A DNA stretch of 6,379 bases, taken from the NCBI GenBank assembly GCA_903872555.1, contig CAIQLE010000251.1, positions 1 through 6,379 of the forward strand, given 5' to 3'. A model generated the notes under the pieces. That model searched no databases, was not told where the DNA came from, and saw nothing but the letters and a program-made list of their open reading frames with translations. The translations under genes and the position numbers were made by a program. Position 1 is the stretch's first letter. Every line of letters starts with the position of its first letter. This DNA comes from an uncultured bacterium (GTDB taxonomy: Bacteria > Pseudomonadota > Gammaproteobacteria > Burkholderiales > Burkholderiaceae_D). Below are positions 1 to 4,643 of this stretch, one piece after another.

Positions 1-677
1 GAAGTCAATTTCTGGAAGGCAGAAATACCGTTGTTGAAATTCTTGCGGCCTGCGGTATTCAAGTTTTTGAATTAAAGCGAGAAAAGAAAAAAGAACCTTT
101 ATTCACAACGGTATTGAATGATGGCCTGAAAGCCATCAGCAAGTTGAGCAAGCCACTCAGGGCCTGCGGATTTTTGCGCATCGCAAAATGTCTTAAAGTG
201 GATTATTCCGAGCTGATAGTCCGGGAATTTTTGGCGCATTCAGATGCATTCATACCCAATGAATGGGATCCTGAGTTCATGGAAAGCAATCCCGGTGCTG
301 AGTGCTTAGAAGCGCTGTCTCTGTTTATGGCCTTGCCCATGCCTGAGATTCATGAGGTTGAAGAGGCCGTTCTGAAACTACTACGATCTTTTCTTGATAT
401 GCGTTCAGCCAAGGATACTAACTGGACAAGCTTGCCAGATCCTATATTTGATCTCAGCCTCTGTTTGTATCGCAGCCTGCAGCATAAAAATAATCCCGAC
501 ATGCTAGTGCAGCAATTGGAGGATTTGGGTATCTTTACGCATGCCGAGTTGCTCATCATGGATGAGGCTGAGTGGTACAAAAAAATGACTAAGGAAGAAG
601 CCAGAACACAGTTTCAATACATCATGCGGGCTGCTTCATCGGAAAGCGTCATTCAAGTAGACGACGATATGCGTTAA
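1..677 (+). CDS. Unrecognised protein, C-terminal part (5' end outside window)
   Basis: The reading frame is open from the left edge (first full codon at base 3) to a TAA at 675-677, so about 224 residues of a longer protein are visible. A TTG at 114 could be read as a start, but it has no convincing ribosome binding site and the frame upstream of it is uninterrupted, so I treat the gene as truncated by the window. The visible protein begins SQFLEGRNTVVEILAACG, has a basic patch (KREKKKE), and continues as a mostly helical, soluble-looking chain with many Leu and Glu residues, ending in an acidic tail (VDDDMR). I see no membrane segment, signal peptide or motif that I can name. By eye its codons look more A/T-rich than those of nadB. 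It converges on nadB with only 10 bp between the two stop codons. I assign no function. Confidence is high that it is coding and low on anything else. Confidence 0.7.
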   Translation, partial: SQFLEGRNTVVEILAACGIQVFELKREKKKEPLFTTVLNDGLKAISKLSKPLRACGFLRIAKCLKVDYSELIVREFLAHSDAFIPNEWDPEFMESNPGAECLEALSLFMALPMPEIHEVEEAVLKLLRSFLDMRSAKDTNWTSLPDPIFDLSLCLYRSLQHKNNPDMLVQQLEDLGIFTHAELLIMDEAEWYKKMTKEEARTQFQYIMRAASSESVIQVDDDMR

Positions 678-687
678 GCGGCTGGCA

Positions 688-2310
688 CTAAGCACTCAGT
701 TTGGAGGCCGGTCTGCGGGTCGGCTCCAATACCGTCGGCAAGGCCTTGGGCAAGGTGTCGGGGTAATCCAAACTGTAATGCAGGCCACGGCTTTCACGAC
801 GCGAGAGTGCGCTGCTGACGATGAGTGAAGCGACCTCAACCAGGTTGCGTAATTCCAGCAAGTCGGGGGTAATGCGGAAATTCTTGTAGTACTCGTCTAT
901 CTCTTCCTTGAGTAAGGCAATCCGGTGCTGCGCCCGTTCCAGACGTTTGGTGGTGCGAACGATGCCAACGAAGTTCCACATGAAGCGGCGCAGCTCATCC
1001 CAGTTTTGTGTGATGACGACCTCTTCGTCTGCATCCGTGACCCGGCTCTCATCCCAGGCCGGCAAGGCCGGTGATTTCAGTTTGGCCTGCTGCTCAATAT
1101 CGAGAGCAGCGGCCCGGCCCAGCACCACGCATTCCAGCAGCGAATTACTGGCCAGCCGGTTGGCGCCGTGCAAACCGGTATAAGCCGTCTCACCGACGGC
1201 ATAGAGTCCCTGCACATCGGTACGGCCATTCAGGTCAGTCACGATGCCGCCGCAGGTGTAATGGGTGGCCGGCACGATAGGTATGGCTTGACGGGTAATG
1301 TCTATGCCCAGTTCCAGGCAGCGTGCGTAGATGGTCGGGAAATGCTCTTTCAGGAATTCAGGCGGCTGATGACTGATGTCCAGATCCACATAATCCAGAC
1401 CACGTTTTTTCATTTCAAAGTCAATCGCGCGCGCCACCACATCGCGTGGTGCCAGTTCGGCGCGTTCATCATGCGCGGGCATGAAGCGCTGTCCAGCTGA
1501 CTGACCGGCTGATGCCGGCAGCTTAAGTACGCCACCTTCGCCTCGCACAGCTTCGGTAATCAGGAAAGACTTAGCGTAGGGGTGATACAGGCAGGTGGGG
1601 TGGAATTGTATGAACTCCATGTTCGACACTCTGCAGCCGGCACGCCAGGCCATGGCAATACCATCGCCGGTCGCTGTATCGGGATTGGTGGTGTAGAGAT
1701 AAACTTTGCCTGCACCGCCGGTGGCCAGCACGGTCTGATCGGCAGCTATGGTTTGCACTTTGCCGGTCTTAACGTCCTGCACATACAGGCCATAGCAATG
1801 CGTGGCGCCGTTCTTGACCTTTAGCTTGCCGGAAGTAATCAGGTCGATCGCAAAATGATGCTCCAGCAAAGTGATGTTGGGATTTTTTCTGACCTGTTCT
1901 TCCAGCGTCAGCTGCACCGCATGCCCGGTAGCGTCAGCGGCATGGATGATGCGCCGCTGGCTGTGGCCGCCTTCGCGGGTCAGGTGAAAGCCGAGTTCGG
2001 CTTCATCATCGCGGGTGAACGGTACGCCCTGTTCAATCAGCCACTCAATGGCTTCGCGGCCATGTTCAACGATGTAACGCGTGGCGGTCTCGTCGCACAG
2101 CCCGGCACCGGCCACCAGTGTGTCGCTGACGTGCTGGTCATGGCTGTCATGCGAGTCCAGCACGGCGGCAATGCCGCCCTGGGCCCAGTCGCTGGCGCCA
2201 TCGCGGAGTGCGCGCTTGGAAATCACGACAACCTTGCGCTTTTTGGCAAGGTGCAGGGCTACTGACAGGCCGGCCAGGCCGCTGCCTACGATGGCGACAT
2301 CAAATTTCAT
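688..2310 (-). CDS. nadB: L-aspartate oxidase (NadB)
   Basis: This flavoenzyme oxidises L-aspartate to iminoaspartate, which the quinolinate synthase NadA condenses with dihydroxyacetone phosphate in de novo NAD synthesis; it acts in the cytoplasm. The 540-residue length is usual for the family. The N-terminus carries the FAD-binding GSGLAG (residues 9-14), followed by the NadB-typical [11 protein letters not shown] (40-50). The residues known as active-site positions in the E. coli enzyme are all recognisable here: E113 in TREGGHS, H237 in FHPT, R289 in [10 protein letters not shown]350 in HYTCGG and R385 in NRLASNS. The helical C-terminal domain ends with SRRESRGLH and DYP (503-517). Intact SRRESRGLH and the capping-domain motifs favour NadB over SdhA or FrdA. 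The ATG at 2308-2310 gives the exact family N-terminus ([11 protein letters not shown]), although no clear Shine-Dalgarno sequence precedes it. nadA and nadC are not in the window, so nadB stands alone here, divergent from csp. Confidence 0.97.
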   Translation of the reverse strand: MKFDVAIVGSGLAGLSVALHLAKKRKVVVISKRALRDGASDWAQGGIAAVLDSHDSHDQHVSDTLVAGAGLCDETATRYIVEHGREAIEWLIEQGVPFTRDDEAELGFHLTREGGHSQRRIIHAADATGHAVQLTLEEQVRKNPNITLLEHHFAIDLITSGKLKVKNGATHCYGLYVQDVKTGKVQTIAADQTVLATGGAGKVYLYTTNPDTATGDGIAMAWRAGCRVSNMEFIQFHPTCLYHPYAKSFLITEAVRGEGGVLKLPASAGQSAGQRFMPAHDERAELAPRDVVARAIDFEMKKRGLDYVDLDISHQPPEFLKEHFPTIYARCLELGIDITRQAIPIVPATHYTCGGIVTDLNGRTDVQGLYAVGETAYTGLHGANRLASNSLLECVVLGRAAALDIEQQAKLKSPALPAWDESRVTDADEEVVITQNWDELRRFMWNFVGIVRTTKRLERAQHRIALLKEEIDEYYKNFRITPDLLELRNLVEVASLIVSSALSRRESRGLHYSLDYPDTLPKALPTVLEPTRRPASKLSA

Positions 2311-2358
2311 GGGGAAAGAGGTAGTTTTTGCACAATGGACTATATGCGATTTGGCAGG

Positions 2359-2388
2359 TGGCCGCTTGAAGCAGCCAGTCTGGCCGCT
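2359..2388 (-). promoter_or_regulatory. Three 8-bp half-sites at 11-bp spacing in the nadB leader
   Basis: On the plus strand TGGCCGCT occurs at 2359-2366 and again at 2381-2388, with the near-inverse AGCAGCCA at 2370-2377 between them. The units begin exactly 11 bp apart, are separated by 3-nt spacers and alternate in orientation. As DNA this resembles a protein-binding site with half-sites on one face of the helix. As nadB leader RNA the middle unit can pair with either outer unit, each time giving an 8-bp stem with one G-U pair and a 3-nt loop, so two hairpins would exclude one another. The arrangement is plain in the sequence. Which role it plays, if any, is inference, and I do not recognise it as a known NAD-related riboswitch or operator. 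Confidence 0.45.
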
Positions 2389-2413
2389 CTGGACTACCCC
2401 CGAAAAACAAGGG

Positions 2414-2442
2414 GATATTGTCCAGAATTCGATTTATCTCAA
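2414..2442 (-). promoter_or_regulatory. Candidate nadB promoter
   Basis: Read on the minus strand, TTGAGA (2442-2437) resembles a sigma-70 -35 box, and AATATC (2419-2414) follows after exactly 17 bp as a poor -10 box. Transcription starting from here would give nadB a leader of roughly 95-100 nt that contains the half-site array at 2359-2388. The -35 match is fair and the -10 match is only three of six, so this is a tentative call made from spacing and position. Confidence 0.3.
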
Positions 2443-2457
2443 ATAATTTGTCGAATT
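2426..2457. repeat. 7-bp inverted repeat between the nadB and csp promoters
   Basis: AATTCGA at 2426-2432 is matched by its exact inverse TCGAATT at 2451-2457, with 18 bp between the arms and a small palindrome (AAATAATTT, 2441-2449) inside. It covers the candidate -35 box of nadB and ends just before that of csp. A dyad in this position could bind a regulator touching both divergent genes, but the local A/T richness makes a chance match possible. Confidence 0.3.
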
Positions 2458-2458
2458 G

Positions 2459-2487
2459 CTAGCATCTTTGACCTTCTCAAGTATAAT
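2459..2487 (+). promoter_or_regulatory. Candidate csp promoter
   Basis: A perfect -10 hexamer TATAAT lies at 2482-2487. At 17 bp upstream the -35 position reads CTAGCA (2459-2464), matching the consensus at only three positions. The attractive TTGACC at 2468-2473 is only 8 bp from the -10 box and so cannot be its partner. Transcription would start near 2494, giving a leader of about 110 nt before the csp start codon, in keeping with the long leaders known for cold-shock genes such as E. coli cspA. Confidence 0.5.
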
Positions 2488-2563
2488 CATTGCCACGTTG
2501 AGATTCGAGTAGCAGTGGTGCAGTATCAGTCTGTAATTCCTTACTTGGTTGAGACGCTTTTTC

Positions 2564-2579
2564 TGGCGGTATTCCGCTA
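2564..2579 (+). promoter_or_regulatory. Small hairpin in the csp leader
   Basis: TGGCGG (2564-2569) can pair with CCGCTA (2574-2579) across a TATT loop, giving six pairs of which one is G-U. It lies 25 nt upstream of the csp start codon, inside the putative long leader. It could take part in temperature-dependent folding of the mRNA, as known for E. coli cspA, but that role is inferred from position alone. Confidence 0.3.
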
Positions 2580-2604
2580 TAAACTTACTAAGATGGGATT
2601 TACA

Positions 2605-2808
2605 ATGGCAACAGGTACTGTGAAATGGTTCAACGACGCTAAAGGTTTCGGTTTTATCACTCCTGACGAAGGCGGCGAAGATCTGTTTGCGCACTTCTCG
2701 GCTATCCAGAGCAGCGGCTTCAAGTCGCTGGCAGAAGGCCAGAAAGTTCAGTTCGACGTGACGACTGGCCCTAAAGGCAAGCAAGCTTCGAACATCCAGC
2801 CTATCTAA
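2605..2808 (+). CDS. Cold-shock domain protein, CspA family
   Basis: A 67-residue single-domain protein that binds single-stranded RNA or DNA, in the family known to act as RNA chaperones and antiterminators in the cytoplasm. It starts [10 protein letters not shown], carries the RNA-binding RNP1 motif KGFGFI (residues 13-18) and the RNP2-like segment DLFAHF (26-31), and ends [10 protein letters not shown], all standard for the five-stranded beta-barrel. The length is normal and the chain is complete. The ATG at 2605 is preceded by GGGA (2595-2598) at a suitable distance; an upstream in-frame extension from 2335 is ignored because the family begins at MATG. The gene is monocistronic, with its own promoter region, a leader of about 110 nt and a strong terminator 26 bp after the stop. 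Whether it is cold-induced or constitutive cannot be told from the protein, so I give no numbered csp symbol. Confidence 0.96.
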   Translation: MATGTVKWFNDAKGFGFITPDEGGEDLFAHFSAIQSSGFKSLAEGQKVQFDVTTGPKGKQASNIQPI

Positions 2809-2834
2809 TAGCGCTGTAAGAGTTGAACTCTATG

Positions 2835-2867
2835 AAAATCCCCGCCTCGGCGGGGATTTTTGTTTTT
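2835..2867 (+). terminator. Rho-independent terminator of csp, probably bidirectional
   Basis: A perfect 11-bp stem (AAAATCCCCGC, 2835-2845, with GCGGGGATTTT, 2850-2860) closes on a CTCG tetraloop and runs into a T-rich tail (2857-2867, interrupted by one G). It lies 26 bp past the csp stop codon. On the minus strand the same hairpin is followed by four T's, so it can also serve the convergent lysR gene, whose stop codon at 2867-2869 touches the tail. Confidence 0.92.
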
Positions 2868-3772
2868 CAGGCCTTGCGCCAGTAATCCGGCTGGGCCAGT
2901 GCGCGCCGCAGGAAGTCGACGAAGGCTCGTATCCTTAGCGGTAAATGCTGCCTCTGAGCGAAGACGGCATAGATGTCGTTGCCTGGTGCAGCAAATTCAT
3001 CCAGCACCGTTTCCAGCTGACCTGATTCAATTTCAGTACCGACTTCCCACATAGAACGCCAGGCCAGTCCCTTACCGGCCAGTGACCAGTCATGCAGCAC
3101 CGCGCCATCATTACAGCCCATGCTGCCGCTCACCTTCATGATTACGTTCTTGCCGTTCTGACGGAAGGTCCAGCCGCGCTGACTGCCGGCGCTGGAGAAG
3201 GCCAGGCAATTGTGGCGTGACAGTTCATCCGGGGTGGCGGGGCGACCATGTTTTTTGAAATACGCCGGAGCTCCCACCACGACACGCCGGTTGTCTGCCA
3301 GTTTGACTCCCACCAGGCTGGAATCGGATAAATCGGCTATGCGGATGGCCACATCGATGCCTTCGCCTATCAAGTCGACCACGCGGTCATTCAGATTCAG
3401 CGTCAGGGTGACATCGCGGTATTCGGCAAGGAAAGAAGGGATCAAGGGTGCTACATGCTGGCGACCGAAACCTGCAGGTGCAGAAATGCTGAGATGGCCA
3501 CTTGGGCGCGCGCTGCGTTCTGAGACTTCCGCTTCGGCATTTTCCAGATCCAGCAAGATGCGTTGGCAATGATCGAGAAAGGCAATGCCTTCATTCGTCA
3601 GCGCCAGTTTGCGTGTCGTTCTTTGCAGAAGCTTCACGCCCAGACGCTCTTCGAGAGCGTCCAGTCGGCGTCCGATCACAGCCGGAGCAATGCCTTCTGC
3701 ACGGGCCGCGGCCGACAGGCTGCCGCGCGAAGCGACATCAACAAAGGTGGAAATTTGCTTGAACTGATCCAT
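2867..3772 (-). CDS. LysR-family transcriptional regulator, CrgA-like
   Basis: A 301-residue DNA-binding regulator of normal family length. Residues 1-60 form the winged helix-turn-helix (MDQFKQISTFVDVASRGSLS, then the recognition region AAARAEGIAPAVIGRRLDALEERLG, then LLQRTTRKLALTNEG). A linker helix follows, and the effector-binding domain covers about residues 92-295. The stretch GIDVAIRIADLSDSSLVGVKLADNRRVVVGAPAYFKKHG (138-176) is typical of the group annotated as CrgA-like. The effector and targets cannot be read from the sequence. LysR regulators often control a divergent neighbour, but the next gene upstream, marC, lies on the same strand 189 bp away. The ATG at 3770-3772 gives the canonical N-terminus although no clear Shine-Dalgarno sequence is present. 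The gene converges on csp and probably shares its terminator. Confidence 0.93.
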   Translation of the reverse strand: MDQFKQISTFVDVASRGSLSAAARAEGIAPAVIGRRLDALEERLGVKLLQRTTRKLALTNEGIAFLDHCQRILLDLENAEAEVSERSARPSGHLSISAPAGFGRQHVAPLIPSFLAEYRDVTLTLNLNDRVVDLIGEGIDVAIRIADLSDSSLVGVKLADNRRVVVGAPAYFKKHGRPATPDELSRHNCLAFSSAGSQRGWTFRQNGKNVIMKVSGSMGCNDGAVLHDWSLAGKGLAWRSMWEVGTEIESGQLETVLDEFAAPGNDIYAVFAQRQHLPLRIRAFVDFLRRALAQPDYWRKA

Positions 3773-3961
3773 ACGCTGAATGATTTATGACTTAAACGCA
3801 ATAATAAGCCTATTTCAGACTGGATTTAGCTTTGGATGCGTCATGGCGGACTGTTAAGGGGCAAACTGATTAAGCCATGTCGGTTCCGGCGGGCGCCAGA
3901 ATAAGGCTGCATACAATCAACCTAAGCCCTCAATCAATCGCCCTAAGGCCTCAATCTATCG
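3773..3961. other. Spacer between marC and lysR
   Basis: This 189-bp gap separates two genes on the minus strand. It holds the tandem repeats at 3921-3962 and the T-N11-A dyad near lysR. I find no coding frame with recognisable content, no convincing hairpin terminator for marC and no clear sigma-70 promoter for lysR, so whether lysR is read partly from the marC transcript stays open. Confidence 0.5.
3784..3796. promoter_or_regulatory. Candidate LysR T-N11-A operator
   Basis: TTTA-TGACT-TAAA is a 13-bp dyad that fits the T-N11-A pattern bound by LysR-type regulators. It begins 11 bp upstream of the lysR start codon, which would suit autorepression. The motif is short and A/T-rich, so chance is a real alternative. 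Confidence 0.25.
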
Positions 3962-3962
3962 C
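3921..3962. repeat. Two tandem 21-bp repeats at the marC 3' end
   Basis: The units 3921-3941 and 3942-3962 agree at 19 of 21 positions; they share CCTAAG, CCTCAATC and ATCGC and differ only at unit positions 7 and 16. The blocks on either side (3900-3920 and 3963-3983) each match a neighbouring unit at 12 of 21 positions in the same register, which suggests older decayed copies. The second unit touches the marC stop codon, and the last decayed block lies inside the marC C-terminal codons. Confidence 0.75.
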
Positions 3963-4564
3963 TATAAGGAAGCAATATAGGCCCGCAAGCCGGCCAGCAG
4001 CATCTCTATCGCCAGCGCGGTCAGTATCAGTCCCATCAGTCGCTCGAAGGCCGTCATGACGGCATCGCCGAGTATGCGCTGCAGCCTCTCGGCTGAGAGC
4101 AGGACGATGAGCCAGACCACAGCGACCATAGAAATCACGGCCACATACAGGGGCATGGCCATGTTTGCCTGTGAAGAAAACAGCAGCACGGTGACCAGTG
4201 CAGAAGGACCCGCCAGAGCGGGTATGGCCAGCGGAACGATCAGGGGTTCAGCGCTGTTCTGATGCTCATTGCCGAAAATGCCGTCGCCTCGGGGGAAGAC
4301 CATGCGCAGGGCGATCAGAAACAGAATTACACCGCCGCCTATGCGCAGCGAGATCTCTGAGAGCTGCAGGGCATCCAGAAAGTGCCGTCCGGTGAACATG
4401 AACACTAGTAGCAGTGCGTAAGCGATCAGGCACTCGCGTATCACGACCCGGGCGCGCCGTTGTGGCGCGACTTGTCTCAGGGTGCTGACGAACAAAGGCA
4501 CGTTGCCGAAGGGATCGGTGACCAGTAAAAGCAGGATGAAGGACTGAAAAAAGTTCTGGCTCAT
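3962..4564 (-). CDS. MarC-family integral membrane protein
   Basis: A 200-residue inner-membrane protein of the MarC (UPF0056) family, whose biochemical function is not settled; the old link to multiple antibiotic resistance in E. coli was not upheld. About six membrane segments can be seen, near residues 5-26, 43-59, 71-90, 107-130, 138-157 and 174-196. The two family signatures are present: DPFGNVP (17-23) and PLAIPALAGPSA (111-122), one in each half, consistent with an internally duplicated fold. I choose the ATG at 4562-4564 (MSQNFFQSF) because it gives the usual family length and begins just before the first membrane segment. The frame also opens from an ATG at 4664-4666, but the added 34 residues are not hydrophobic and would overlap the divergent gene. 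A GGAG lies 12 nt before the chosen start, a rather long spacing. The gene stops at TAG next to the 21-bp repeats. Confidence 0.93.
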   Translation of the reverse strand: MSQNFFQSFILLLLVTDPFGNVPLFVSTLRQVAPQRRARVVIRECLIAYALLLVFMFTGRHFLDALQLSEISLRIGGGVILFLIALRMVFPRGDGIFGNEHQNSAEPLIVPLAIPALAGPSALVTVLLFSSQANMAMPLYVAVISMVAVVWLIVLLSAERLQRILGDAVMTAFERLMGLILTALAIEMLLAGLRAYIASL

Positions 4565-4643
4565 ATCAGGAAAAAACTCCGCCCGATGAATATCGGATAG
4601 CATGCCATGAAAACTGAGAGAAATACGCTGCTTCGAGGCCTTT
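4565..4643. promoter_or_regulatory. Divergent spacer between marC and the molybdenum hydroxylase gene
   Basis: These 79 bp must hold the start signals of both divergent genes if each has its own promoter. A dyad CCGAT-GAAT-ATCGG lies at 4583-4596 and could be an operator. GAGG at 4635-4638 is the ribosome binding site of the plus-strand gene. I could not pick out convincing -35/-10 pairs. Confidence 0.35.

Noticed and set aside
114..677. Complete 187-residue gene starting at TTG 114
   Set aside because: The frame is open to the window edge with sensible protein sequence before 114, and no ribosome binding site precedes the TTG.
1855..2265. 136-codon plus-strand frame within nadB
   Set aside because: It is antisense to well-conserved NadB coding sequence and has no recognisable motif of its own.
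2468..2487. TTGACC followed by TATAAT as a promoter pair
   Set aside because: The spacer is only 8 bp, too short for sigma-70; only the TATAAT was kept, with a weaker -35 position.
2335..2604. Upstream extension of the csp frame to give a 157-residue protein
   Set aside because: The cold-shock family begins at MATGTVKWF; the extension covers the promoter region and shows no conserved content.
3883..3900. GC-rich inverted sequence TTCCGGCG/CGCCAGAA as a terminator
   Set aside because: The arms are separated by only two bases, contain a mismatch, and no T-run follows on either strand.
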